Source: JALYLC01 sp963743275 (lineage in GTDB: Bacteria; Actinomycetota; Thermoleophilia; Gaiellales; JALYLC01). Taken from it: a DNA stretch of 64,000 nt. How positions within the stretch are numbered: position 1 is the stretch's first letter; every line of letters starts with the position of its first letter. Under the pieces are notes generated by a model that was not told where the DNA came from, ran no database searches, and worked only from the letters and a program-made list of their open reading frames with translations. Of the stretch, positions 15,694 through 23,950 are shown piece after piece. The stretch spans positions 1-64,000 of the forward strand of contig CAVUPB010000011.1 in NCBI GenBank assembly GCA_963743275.1, in the 5' to 3' direction. The position numbers and the translations under genes were made by a program.

Positions 15694-17577
15694 TCAGGCG
15701 CGCGTGGGGAAGATCGTCGTGATCTCGGTGCCGACGCCGGGCCGGCTCAGGACGCGGATCGCCCCGGAGTGGCTGCGGATGATCCCGAGCGCGGCGGCGA
15801 GCCCAAGGCCGCGGCCGGTGAATTTCGTCGTGAAGAACGGATCGAACATCCGCTCGATCGTCTCCGCGCTCATGCCGCAGCCCGTGTCCTCGACGCGCAG
15901 GAACACGTAGTGGCCGGGCTGGCTGCGATCGCTGTAGCGATAGTCGGTGAGCTCGGCCTCGCTCAGATCGAAGACGCCGGTCGACGTGATGATGGCGTCG
16001 CCGCTCTTGCAGGCCTCGGCGGCGTTCATGACCAGGTTCATCACGATCTGGCGCATCTGTCCGGGGTCGCCGAAGAGCGGCGGAAGCTCGGCTGCGAGCA
16101 GGTTGATGCTCGTGACGCCGTCGGGATGCGTGGCCTCGAGCAGCGGCAGGATGTCCTCGATCACGGTCGTGAGGTGGAACTCCTGCGTGACGCCCGACGC
16201 GCGGCCGGCGTAGACGAGCATCTTCGTGGTGAGCTCCGCGGCCTGCTGCGCGGCCATCTCGACCACGCGCAGCTGATCGTGCGCCGGATTGCCGGCATCC
16301 ATGTCGCTCAGCACGAGGCTCGTCGAGCCGACGATCAGCTGCAGCAGGTTGTTGAAGTCGTGGGCGACGCCGCCGGCGATGAGCGCCAGGCTCTCGAGCC
16401 GCTGCGCGTCGCGCATGCGCTCCTCGAGCGCCGTCCGCGCCGTGACGTCGCGGATGTTCATGACCGCCCGCTCCGGAGCGATGAGCGCGGTTCTCGTCTC
16501 GAGGTGGACGAGCGAGCCGTCGTGGCGCGCGACGCTGCGGAAGCCCTCGAGCGTCCCGCCTGCGACGAGCGAGCCGCGCCGCGCGTGCGGCGCCGCGCGA
16601 CCGCGGTCCGGCATGACCTCGTCGGCGGTCAGGCCGAGGAGCGCCTCGGCCGCGAAGCCGAGCGTCGAGCAGGCGGCCGGGTTGGCCTCGAGGATGAGGC
16701 CGTCGGGCATCGAGATCACGAGGATGCCGTCGCCCGCGCCCTCGACCACCGCCCGGTACTTGCGCTCGCTTGCGGCGAGCTCCTCGCCCGCGCGCTTGCG
16801 CCCGTCGATGTCCTCGATGTGCGCGACGATGTGGTCGGGCGTCCCGTCGGCGCGGTGCACGAGCGCGACCGTGAGGTGGATCCACGTGAAGCCGCCGGCG
16901 CTCGTGCGGTAGCGCTTCTCCATCTGGTAGGAGGTGATTTCGCCGGCCAGCAGCCGATCGAGGTGTGCGAGGTCCGCGGGCATGTCGTCGGGATGCGTGA
17001 GATCCTGGAACGACATCGCGAGGAGCTCCGCCTCGCTGTAGCCGACGAGCTCGCACAGGGCCCGGTTGACCTTGACCCAGCTGCCGTCGAGGCCGACGTG
17101 CGCGACGCCGACGGGGGATTGCTCGAATGCGAGCTGGAACTGGGCACCCAGGCGCCGCTCGCGCTCGGCTGCGTCGATCAGGTGGCTGAGGTCCTGCGAG
17201 ATCGCGATGGCGCCGGCGATGGCGCCCCCGCGGACATAGGGGACGATCTTGACGCGGTAGCGGCCGTGCCCCCGCTCGCCTTCGAGCGGGAACTGCTGCA
17301 CCTCGCCGCGCAGGGCCGCCTCGTAGCGGGGGGCGAGCAGCGCGTAGCGCGCGGGCGACACGATGTCGGCGAGGTGCCGCCCGACGATCTGGTCGGGCGA
17401 CCAGCCCGAGCCGCGCAGGCCGCCGCCGCCGGCGTAGGCGAAGCGCAGATCGCGGTCGACGACCATGACGACGTCGGAGACGTTGTCGCCGAGCGCCCGG
17501 AAGAGCGACGCGTCCTCGTCGCAGAGCAGGCCGAGGGCGGCCTCCTGCTCGCGCTCGCTGCGGAGTGGCTGCAGCAT
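15694..17577 (-). CDS. PAS-domain sensor histidine kinase
   Basis: Cytosolic sensor kinase of 627 residues with no membrane segment. Three PAS domains follow one another: about 25-140 ('NVSDVVMVVDRDLRFAYAGG'), 145-270 ('FEQSPVGVAHVGLDGSWVKV') and 280-390 ('GAGDGILVISMPDGLILEA'). The phosphoacceptor box is 'LIAGGVAHDFNNLLQLIVGS' (His near 403), of the type common in hybrid kinases. The ATPase domain shows 'MNLVMNAAEAC', 'VEDTGCGMSAETIERMFDPF' and 'GRGLGLAAALGIIRSHSG'. It lies 4 bases downstream of the response-regulator gene and is surely its partner. The signal is unknown; PAS1-3 suggest redox or small-molecule sensing. Confidence 0.88.
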   Translation of the reverse strand: MLQPLRSEREQEAALGLLCDEDASLFRALGDNVSDVVMVVDRDLRFAYAGGGGLRGSGWSPDQIVGRHLADIVSPARYALLAPRYEAALRGEVQQFPLEGERGHGRYRVKIVPYVRGGAIAGAIAISQDLSHLIDAAERERRLGAQFQLAFEQSPVGVAHVGLDGSWVKVNRALCELVGYSEAELLAMSFQDLTHPDDMPADLAHLDRLLAGEITSYQMEKRYRTSAGGFTWIHLTVALVHRADGTPDHIVAHIEDIDGRKRAGEELAASERKYRAVVEGAGDGILVISMPDGLILEANPAACSTLGFAAEALLGLTADEVMPDRGRAAPHARRGSLVAGGTLEGFRSVARHDGSLVHLETRTALIAPERAVMNIRDVTARTALEERMRDAQRLESLALIAGGVAHDFNNLLQLIVGSTSLVLSDMDAGNPAHDQLRVVEMAAQQAAELTTKMLVYAGRASGVTQEFHLTTVIEDILPLLEATHPDGVTSINLLAAELPPLFGDPGQMRQIVMNLVMNAAEACKSGDAIITSTGVFDLSEAELTDYRYSDRSQPGHYVFLRVEDTGCGMSAETIERMFDPFFTTKFTGRGLGLAAALGIIRSHSGAIRVLSRPGVGTEITTIFPTRA

Positions 17578-17581
17578 GCGG

Positions 17582-18409
17582 TCAGCCGATGAGCGAGAGG
17601 CGCATGGCCGCGGCCACGGCCTGGGTGCGCGATTCGGCCCCGAGCTTCTTCATCGCGTGGTGCACGTGCGACTGCACCGTGTCCGGCGAGATGCCCAGGC
17701 GATTCGCGGCCTGGTCGTTCGTCTGTCCGTGCGCGAGCAGCGTGAGGACTCCGATCTCGCGCGGGGTGAGCGTGACCGGGGGCTGCGCGTTCGCCGCCCG
17801 GCCGGGGGAGGCGAGGCTCTGCGCGTTCGCCGCGGCGAGCGCCGTGTCGAGTGCGGCGAGCGTGAACGGCTTGTGCAGGAAGGCGACATCGCCCGCGATC
17901 TGGTCGGCGAACTGCTCCTCGGTGTACCCGGACATCAGGATCACCGCGGTGTCCGGCCGCGCGCGCCGTGCCGCGCGGGCGACGGCGACGCCGTCGATGC
18001 CCGGCATCACGACGTCCGTCAGCAGCAGCGCGATCGGCTGGCTCCAGTCCTCGAGCAGCTGCAGCGCGTCCTCGCCGTTGCCGGCGTGGACGATCGCGTA
18101 GCCGCGGCGCGCCAGCATGCGGCCTGCCAGCTCGCCGACGACGGGCTCGTCCTCGACCACGAGCGCCACGCCCGCGCCGGCACTCGAGGCCCCTCGCGCA
18201 GGCGCATTCGCGGCGCCGCTGGAGGCCGCGAGCGACGCGCGGATCAGCTCGTCGGCCAGCGCAGCGGCGCGGCCGGCGGCCTCGCGCACGTGCTCGGCCT
18301 CGGCGCTGGGCGGCTCGGCTTCCGCGAGGCCCTGGATCGCCATCAGCACGTTGTTCAACTCGTGGCCGATCTCGCCGAGGCGAGCCGCCGAGATCGTCTG
18401 CGTTGGCAT
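17582..18409 (-). CDS. Response regulator with N-terminal H-box, REC and LuxR-type HTH
   Basis: Domain order over 275 residues: an N-terminal segment 'LGEIGHELNNVLMAIQGLAE' (about 10-30) that looks like a kinase phosphoacceptor helix, an Ala-rich linker, a receiver domain (about 80-195) and a LuxR/FixJ-type HTH (about 210-270). The receiver has acidic 'VVEDEP', phospho-Asp in 'LLLTDVVMPGIDGVAVA' and Lys in 'FLHKPFTL'. The HTH reads 'LTPREIGVLTLLAHGQTNDQAANRLGIS' in two parts. A phosphoacceptor helix fused ahead of REC-HTH is unusual. ATG 18409 starts exactly at that helix. The gene is the first of a two-gene operon with the PAS kinase. Confidence 0.83.
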   Translation of the reverse strand: MPTQTISAARLGEIGHELNNVLMAIQGLAEAEPPSAEAEHVREAAGRAAALADELIRASLAASSGAANAPARGASSAGAGVALVVEDEPVVGELAGRMLARRGYAIVHAGNGEDALQLLEDWSQPIALLLTDVVMPGIDGVAVARAARRARPDTAVILMSGYTEEQFADQIAGDVAFLHKPFTLAALDTALAAANAQSLASPGRAANAQPPVTLTPREIGVLTLLAHGQTNDQAANRLGISPDTVQSHVHHAMKKLGAESRTQAVAAAMRLSLIG

Positions 18410-18638
18410 GGGCGGGATATCGGCACGCGCGGCCGCGCACTGAAGCCCGAGCTTCCGGAAATGCGCCATGCGGAATGGCGGCGGACGCCGCGAGACCGCG
18501 GGAGGAGTCCGTGATTCCGGCGTCTCTCACCCATCCGGGGGTGCGGAGAGGGCCGCTGATCTCCCGAATACATGGGATGTCCCCTTCACGCGAGCTACCG
18601 GAAGTCCGGTGGTTCGCGCCGACCTGCTGGAGTAGCCG

Positions 18639-19655
18639 ATGCACGCAGACCGTTCCACGTCCTCTCCGCCGGACTCGCGGCGGCCGGCTCCGCGCCGCGC
18701 CGGCTTCCTGCTGCTCGCCGCGCTCGCGGCGGTCGGCGCGTTCGCGTTCTCGGCAGCGCCGGCGAACGCGGCCGCGCTCACGAAGATGAGCTGGAGCGTC
18801 TCCAACAACCAGGTCGGGGCGACGAACGTCAAGTACTCGTACGCGTTCTCGACGGCCACGGCCGGCACCATCAAGACGATCACGTTCGTCGTGTCGGGCA
18901 GCGGCCTCGCCGGCACGCCCACGATCAGCCGGAACTACGGGATCGGCGCCGGAACCGTCGCCCGCGCAGGCCAGACGATCACCTACACCGTCACCACCGC
19001 GGTCGCGGTCGCCGCGGGCATTCCGATCTATCTCGAGTTCTCGGGCCTCACGAACAGCGCGACCGCCGCGAGCTACACCACGGCGATCACGACCCAGACG
19101 GCGGTGCCCGCCACGATCGACACGGGCACGCCGGCCGCGGTCACGCTTGCGGCCAACAACACCGCGGTCACGGTCGCGATCGACCAGAGCCTCACGTTCA
19201 CGATCGACAAGACGGCATTCGAGCTCGATCTCGACCCGAGCCTGCCGGCACTCGCGGACCAGACGTCCGCCGTCGGCCTGACCGTCCAGACGAACGCGAA
19301 CTCCGGCTACACGCTCTCGGTCGGCGACTCGGCCACCGGCCTCCAGAGCAGCTCGACGGGCAACCCCGTGATCGCGAAGGTCTCGGCGGGCAAGGCGACA
19401 TCCGCCACGTGGCCCGGCGCCGGCTTCTGGGGGTACACGGTCACCGGCACGGGAGCGACCGTCGACCCGGCGTTCTCGGGCGCACGCTATGCCGGGTACG
19501 CCGCGGCGGGCGAGCAGATCGCGAGCCGTGCAACCAGCACGGGCGGCACGGCCGACACGATCACGCTGACCAATCGCGTGGCGATCGACTTCACGGCCGC
19601 GGCGGGCATCTACAGCGACGTGCTGACCTACACGGTCACGCCGAACTACGCGTGA
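18639..19655 (+). CDS. Secreted beta-rich surface protein
   Basis: A 338-residue exported protein. The signal peptide is long, with a charged N-region (residues 1-20) followed by 'AGFLLLAALAAVGAFAFSAAPANA'. The mature part is Thr/Ala/Val-rich with few charges and no cysteine, as in fimbrial or S-layer-like domains. Segments such as 'VQTNANSGYTLSVGDSATGL' and 'TAAAGIYSDVLTYTVTPNYA' resemble adhesin beta-sandwich repeats. GGAG precedes ATG 18639. The last four bases overlap the next gene (GTGA), which encodes a likely membrane-anchored partner. The gap upstream (230 bases) carries the CACCCATCCGGG sequence about 110 bases before the start. Confidence 0.75.
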   Translation: MHADRSTSSPPDSRRPAPRRAGFLLLAALAAVGAFAFSAAPANAAALTKMSWSVSNNQVGATNVKYSYAFSTATAGTIKTITFVVSGSGLAGTPTISRNYGIGAGTVARAGQTITYTVTTAVAVAAGIPIYLEFSGLTNSATAASYTTAITTQTAVPATIDTGTPAAVTLAANNTAVTVAIDQSLTFTIDKTAFELDLDPSLPALADQTSAVGLTVQTNANSGYTLSVGDSATGLQSSSTGNPVIAKVSAGKATSATWPGAGFWGYTVTGTGATVDPAFSGARYAGYAAAGEQIASRATSTGGTADTITLTNRVAIDFTAAAGIYSDVLTYTVTPNYA

Positions 19656-20623
19656 GCCCGGTGACACCGCCCCGGACGGGAGCCACCCGCGTGCGCAGGA
19701 CGGCGCGCCGCCTCGCCTGCCTGTCGGGCGGCATCGCCGTGCTGGCGGCGCTGCCGGCGATCGCCGCGATGGCGGCGCCGGTCGCCGGCACGCGCTCGCT
19801 CGCCGTCTCGGTGCCGCCCGACCCGGTGCCGATCGCTGCCGGCAAGCGGGCGAGGACGGCGATCCGCGTCGTCAACCCGGGGCGCCGGCCGGTGACCGTG
19901 GTCGTCCGCGGCCACGGCGCCGTGCTCGGCGACGACGGGAAGATCGCGATGGCCGCGGGCGGCGATCCCGGCTGGCCCGGGCGCCAGACGTTCCCGGCGA
20001 AGCCGCTGACCATCCCCGCGCGCGGCTATCGCGACGTGCCGGTCGCGATCCGCGTGCCCAAGCGCGCCGCGCCCGACCTCTACTTCGTCGGCTTCCTCGT
20101 GACACCGCTCGCAACGGGACGCGGCAACGTCCACCTGATCAACCAGATCGGCTCGTTCGTCACCGTCGACGTGCCCGGGCCGCGTGAGCGCCGGCTCCAG
20201 GCGTCGTTCCACGTCCCCGGCGTGACGCTCGGCGGCGAGGCGACCGGCAGCCTGCAGGTCGCGAACATCGGGCGCGCCGCCGTGCGCTTCTGGGGCGAGA
20301 ACGACGTCCGCTCCTCCGGCGGCTCGGCCGTCCAGCAACGCCTCGACCCGTCGCTCGTCCCCGTCGGCCGCTCGCGCGCATTCGCCGTCGCGGGCAGCTC
20401 GTCGTGGCCGGTGGGCATGGTCACCATGACCGTCCACATCGTCTACCCGGGTCGCACCGAGGCCACCACCAGGGAGATCATCCTCAGCAAGCGCGTACTC
20501 GTCATCCATCCCTGGGTGGTGTTCGCAGCCATGGGCACCACCGTCGCCGTGCCGCTCCTCCTCATCTACCGGCGGCGCCGCAAGGCCACCGTCGAGGCAC
20601 GGCGCCAGCTCATGGAGGCGTGA
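19652..20623 (+). CDS. DUF916-like membrane-anchored surface protein
   Basis: A 323-residue protein with signal peptide ('RLACLSGGIAVLAALPAIAAMAAP'), two Ig-like beta domains and one C-terminal membrane segment ('WVVFAAMGTTVAVPLLLIY') followed by a basic tail 'RRRRKATVEARR'. The first domain starts 'VSVPPDPVPIAAGKRARTAI' and includes 'IPARGYRDVPVAIRVPKRAA', as in DUF916-type proteins that partner WxL surface proteins in Firmicutes. This resemblance is by pattern and not proven. Translation is coupled to the preceding secreted protein by a GTGA overlap, so the two probably form one cell-surface complex. Confidence 0.7.
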   Translation: MSPVTPPRTGATRVRRTARRLACLSGGIAVLAALPAIAAMAAPVAGTRSLAVSVPPDPVPIAAGKRARTAIRVVNPGRRPVTVVVRGHGAVLGDDGKIAMAAGGDPGWPGRQTFPAKPLTIPARGYRDVPVAIRVPKRAAPDLYFVGFLVTPLATGRGNVHLINQIGSFVTVDVPGPRERRLQASFHVPGVTLGGEATGSLQVANIGRAAVRFWGENDVRSSGGSAVQQRLDPSLVPVGRSRAFAVAGSSSWPVGMVTMTVHIVYPGRTEATTREIILSKRVLVIHPWVVFAAMGTTVAVPLLLIYRRRRKATVEARRQLMEA

Positions 20624-20654
20624 GCGGGAGGGGTCGCCCGCACACGCCGAGAGC

Positions 20655-21021
20655 GGCCAAGTGGCACTCCCAGCGAGTGCCACTTGGCCGCAACACCAGG
20701 GTCTGGCCCGCACGTCGCGGGTCTGACCCCGGCGTTGCGGACCTGGCACCGACCCTTGCATGAGCCCTCAACCCCAGTAGGCATCGGAAATCCCGGCTGC
20801 CACGCGTCGTGCCGCTGGCCGCGCCCGGCGCACACCGGCGTGGACGCGAAGGCCTGAGAATGACGTGGTTGAGCGGATGGTGCGGTCGGTGCCAGGTCCG
20901 CAACGCCGGGGTCAGGCCCGCACGTTGCGGGCCAGACCCCGTTCGTGCGGACCCCGTTCGTGCGGACCCGAGTCGGCCACGGCAGCGGCCAAGTGGCACT
21001 CGCCGCGAGTGCCACTTGGCC
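20655..21021. repeat. Nested inverted-repeat element (367 bp)
   Basis: Outer hairpins at each end share the same 15-bp stem GGCCAAGTGGCACTC (20655-20669/20675-20689 and 20987-21001/21007-21021), each with a 5-base loop. Inside them, a 56-base arm (20699-20754) has a near-perfect reverse complement at 20884-20939, including 32 identical bases. The spacer is 129 bases. Inner arms contain the GGGGTCAG/CTGACCCC words of the family repeat. No coding sequence was found between 20624 and 21066. The layout suggests an inverted duplication of a repeat cluster or a non-autonomous mobile element. Confidence 0.75.
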
Positions 21022-21066
21022 GGGGGAGGGGAGCCGTTCGGCTCCGGCGGGGAGCCCGCCCGGGCG

Positions 21067-21780
21067 TCAGGCCGCCGCGGGCGTCGTGCTCGACGAGTCG
21101 GCGGGCGGCGGGCCGTCGGGGCCGTGACCGGGCCCGCCGGTGTGCACCTCGGTGATCTCCTGGTCGAGGCGCGCGGGCAGCCCGGCGAGGATCTTGTCCT
21201 CCTGGGCCTGCGTCATCCGGCCTGCCGTGACGGCCGCGTCGAGATCCTTCTTTGCGGCTGCCGTGAGCGCGGCCTTGAGGCCGTCGGTGGTCTTGCCGTT
21301 GTCGGTTGCGATCGTCGCGAGCGTCTTGCCGGCGGCGAGCTGCGTGCGCAGTGCGCTCGGCGTCACGCCGAGGTAGCTCGCGGCCGCGTCGAGCGACACG
21401 GGACCGCCGCCGGGGCCGCCGCGGTGGTCGCCGCCGTGCGGGCCGCCCGGGCCGCCGCCGAGCGCGAAGAGCGGCGCGTCGGCCTGGTTGATGCGCGCCT
21501 CCATCTTCGTCGCCTGCGCCTTCGTGAGCGTGCCGGCGGTGACCTGGGCCTCGATCTGGTCGACCATCGCCTTCTTGATCGCAGCGGTCAGCGCTGCAGT
21601 GGAGACGCCGAGCTGGCTCGCGGCGTCGGCCGCGATCGACTGCGTCTGAGCCTGTGCCGAGGCGGGTGCGCTCTTGGAGGCGGCGATGGCCGCGCCGCCG
21701 CCGCCGAGTGCGGCGAGCCCGACGACGCCGATGGCGGCGCGCCGGCGGAGCTTGCCCGCGGGGGTCCTGATCACGTTCAT
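21067..21780 (-). CDS. Secreted Ala/Gly-rich protein with two helical repeats
   Basis: An exported 237-residue protein. The signal peptide lies at about 10-40 ('AIGVVGLAALGGGGAAIAASK'). Two similar helical units follow, 'LGVSTAALTAAIKKAMVDQI' (about 65) and 'LGVTPSALRTQLAAGKTLAT' (about 145). Each is followed by a 'tAGtlTkaQ/aGrmTqaQeDK' segment, with a Gly/His/Pro-rich linker between. Such units occur in actinobacterial secreted proteins of unknown role. The C-terminus is Pro/Ser/Thr-rich. AAAGAGGAACC precedes ATG 21780. It sits between the nested repeat and a divergent PLP enzyme. Confidence 0.7.
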   Translation of the reverse strand: MNVIRTPAGKLRRRAAIGVVGLAALGGGGAAIAASKSAPASAQAQTQSIAADAASQLGVSTAALTAAIKKAMVDQIEAQVTAGTLTKAQATKMEARINQADAPLFALGGGPGGPHGGDHRGGPGGGPVSLDAAASYLGVTPSALRTQLAAGKTLATIATDNGKTTDGLKAALTAAAKKDLDAAVTAGRMTQAQEDKILAGLPARLDQEITEVHTGGPGHGPDGPPPADSSSTTPAAA

Positions 21781-21880
21781 GGTGGGTTCCTCTTTCGCTC
21801 GTTGACCTTGTGAACCCATCTGACCAGCGGCCTGTAAGAGCAGCGAAAGAGCCGGGTAGGAGATCCCGTAGAGTCGCGAG

Positions 21881-23263
21881 GTGCCCGTCACAGCCGACCG
21901 CATCGACGACTGCCTCGCGATCGCGGGCGGCCGCCTGCAGATCGAGGGCTGCGACGCCGCCGCGCTCGCCGAGCGCTTCGGCACCCCGCTCTCGGTCGTC
22001 TCCGAGGACCAGCTGCGACGCAACGCGCGCCGCTTCGCGCAGGCGCTCGCGGCCGCCTGGCCCGAGGGCGAGACGCGCGTCCTGCCCTCGATCAAGGCCA
22101 ACTTCACGCTCGCGCTGCGCTGCGCGCTGACGCAGGAGGGCCTCGGCTGCGACGTCTTCGGGCCCGCCGAGCTGCACGCCGCGCTCGCGGGGGGCGTGCC
22201 GCCGCACCTGATCTCCGTCAACGGCACCGGCAAGACCCGCGCCCTGCTCGAGCGCGCCGTCGGCCTGGGCGCGCGCGTGACGCTCGACAGCGTCCGCGAG
22301 CTCGAGCTCGTGCGCGCGGTCGCACGCGACCTCGGCGTGCGCGCGCGCGTGCGCTTCCGCATGCGGCCGCGCTACCTCGAGCTGCAGGCGCCCTCCGACT
22401 TCTCGGAAGCCTCGGTCTACGCGACCGCGCAGGAGTACAAGCCCGGCATCCCGACGGGCGAGCTCGTCGCCGCCGGCCGCGAGGCCGTCGCCGCCCCGGA
22501 GCTGGAGGTGCTGGGCCTGATGTCGCACCTCGGCCGCCACCGCTCCGACGTCGCGACGTGGCGCGCGTACGCCGCCAGCGCCGGCGAGACGGTCGCGGAG
22601 CTCGCGGCCGCCTGGGAGGGCTGGCAGCCGCGCGAGCTCGACCTCGGCGGCGGCTACGCGGCGCCGCGCGATCCGAACACCTGGATCCACGGAGGCGAGC
22701 TCGCCGAGGCCCGGGCACCCGCTGTCGAGGAGGTCGTCGCGGCGCTCGCGGACGGCCTGCGCGCGGGCATCGCCGGGCGGGTGCCGCTGGCGGGCGTGGC
22801 GCTCGAGCTCGAGCCCGGCCGGGCGCTTCACGCCGACACCGGCATCCATCTCACGCGCGTCGTCAATCTCAAGCAGCAGGGCGAGCCGCTCGCGTGGCGC
22901 TGGGTCGAGACCGACACGACCGAGATGTTCCTGCTCGACCTGCTCGTCGAGCACTGCCGCTTCCCCGTCGTCGCCGCCACGCGCATGGGCGAGCCCGCAG
23001 GCGGGCCGGTCGACGTCGTCGGCTGCTCGTGCGGTTTCGACGTGCTCGCCCGGCAGGTGCGGCTGCCGGAGGTCGCGGTCGGCGACACGCTCGCATTTCT
23101 CGACACCGGCGCCTACGAGGACGCGTGCGCGGCCAACTTCAACGCGCTGCCGCGGCCGGCCATCGTCCTCGTCAGCGGCGACGGCGCCGAGATCGTGCGC
23201 CGCGCCGAGACGATCGCCGACGTCTTCGCGCGCGACGTCATTCCGGCCCGCCTGCGGCCATGA
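21881..23263 (+). CDS. Fold-III PLP decarboxylase (diaminopimelate decarboxylase-like)
   Basis: A 460-residue group IV decarboxylase-like enzyme. The PLP lysine is in 'VLPSIKANFTLALRCALTQE' (about residue 70), the glycine-rich phosphate site in 'ELDLGGGYAAPRD', and the second-domain signatures are 'LELEPGRALHADTG', 'CSCGFDVLARQV' and 'DTGAYEDACAANFNALPRP'. The 'EPGR' and Cys motifs are those of DapDC/ornithine decarboxylase relatives. It could act on diaminopimelate or another amino acid. The genome's main LysA may lie elsewhere, because this gene sits with a VOC protein and not in a lysine operon. Starts at GTG 21881; its stop overlaps the VOC gene (ATGA). Confidence 0.82.
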   Translation: MPVTADRIDDCLAIAGGRLQIEGCDAAALAERFGTPLSVVSEDQLRRNARRFAQALAAAWPEGETRVLPSIKANFTLALRCALTQEGLGCDVFGPAELHAALAGGVPPHLISVNGTGKTRALLERAVGLGARVTLDSVRELELVRAVARDLGVRARVRFRMRPRYLELQAPSDFSEASVYATAQEYKPGIPTGELVAAGREAVAAPELEVLGLMSHLGRHRSDVATWRAYAASAGETVAELAAAWEGWQPRELDLGGGYAAPRDPNTWIHGGELAEARAPAVEEVVAALADGLRAGIAGRVPLAGVALELEPGRALHADTGIHLTRVVNLKQQGEPLAWRWVETDTTEMFLLDLLVEHCRFPVVAATRMGEPAGGPVDVVGCSCGFDVLARQVRLPEVAVGDTLAFLDTGAYEDACAANFNALPRPAIVLVSGDGAEIVRRAETIADVFARDVIPARLRP

Positions 23264-23706
23264 CGGTGCGCGGCATCGATCACGCCGGCATCACCGTGGC
23301 GAGCGTCGCGGCGGCGCTCGCGTTCTATCGCGACCTGCTCGGCCTGCGGGTGACCGACGAGGGCGAGGACGAGGGGCCCGAGCTCGACGCGATCGTCGGC
23401 CTGCGCGGGGTGCGCATGCGCTATGCCGAGCTCGACCTCGGCGGCGGCCAGCTGCTCGAGGTGATCGAGTACCGCTCCCCCGCGGGCGAGCCGCTCGTCC
23501 AGCGACCGTGCGACCCGGGCGCCTCGCACCTCGCGCTGCGCGTCGACGACGTCGACGCGCTCTGGGAGCGGCTCGCCGCGGCAGGCGTGAGCGTGGGCTC
23601 GGCTCCGACGACGATCACGGCGCCGGGCGCGTGGCACGGCGCGCGCTGCGTCTACGTGGACGACCCGGACGGCCGCAGCGTCGAGCTCATCCAGCGACCG
23701 CGCTGA
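23260..23706 (+). CDS. VOC-family (methylmalonyl-CoA epimerase/glyoxalase-like) protein
   Basis: A 148-residue single vicinal-oxygen-chelate protein. The N-terminal 'GIDHAGITVASVAAALAFYR' supplies the first metal His, 'LDLGGGQLLEVIEY' a Glu, 'ASHLALRVDDVDALWERL' another His and 'YVDDPDGRSVELIQRP' the final Glu. This is the H-E-H-E pattern of epimerases and glyoxalase I. The substrate is not evident. It is translationally coupled to the PLP decarboxylase by an ATGA overlap, suggesting both work on one pathway. Confidence 0.82.
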   Translation: MTVRGIDHAGITVASVAAALAFYRDLLGLRVTDEGEDEGPELDAIVGLRGVRMRYAELDLGGGQLLEVIEYRSPAGEPLVQRPCDPGASHLALRVDDVDALWERLAAAGVSVGSAPTTITAPGAWHGARCVYVDDPDGRSVELIQRPR

Positions 23707-23715
23707 GAGCGGGGG

Positions 23716-23752
23716 ACCGCAAAGTTGGGGTCAGACCCCAATTTTGCAGGCC
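23716..23752. repeat. Palindromic repeat, TTGGGGTCAGACCCCAA family
   Basis: The arms GCAAAGTTGGGGTC and its near-perfect complement flank a central A; one mismatch occurs in the outer part. It lies 10 bases after the VOC stop codon, where it could also act as a transcription terminator hairpin, although no T-run follows. Confidence 0.8.
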
Positions 23753-23834
23753 CCAGTCTTGCGTCGTTTGACTCCGGGCGCGGCGGGGCAGAGAATCCTC
23801 GTTCATCGGCCGCGCAAGCGGTGCTCCGCGCGCG

Positions 23835-23948
23835 GTGCCCGCCGTGGGCATCCTCATCGCGCTGCTGCTGCCGTCGCTCGCACGCAACTTCGGCGCGCAC
23901 CTGAGCGAGGACGAGGGTCTCGGCGAGCCGCTCCCCGCAGGCGACTGA
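23835..23948 (+). CDS. Possible small membrane peptide (37 aa)
   Basis: A short frame from GTG 23835 encodes 37 residues. The first half is hydrophobic ('VGILIALLLPSLARNFGAHL') and the rest acidic ('SEDEGLGEPLPAGD'), like a single-pass small membrane protein. No good Shine-Dalgarno is seen, and it lies just before the convergent racemase-family gene. The amphipathic order and Gly/Pro/Asp tail argue for coding, but chance cannot be excluded. Confidence 0.3.
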   Translation: MPAVGILIALLLPSLARNFGAHLSEDEGLGEPLPAGD

Positions 23949-23950
23949 CG

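Noticed and set aside
14450..17056. An 868-codon open frame on the minus strand
   Set aside because: Only its middle (the carbonic-anhydrase-like part) is coding. The rest is antisense or out-of-frame sequence of the kinase and MBL genes and is Arg/Ala/Pro-rich.
21881..23263. Naming the PLP decarboxylase lysA
   Set aside because: Family motifs fit, but the VOC partner and lack of lysine-pathway neighbours leave the substrate open.
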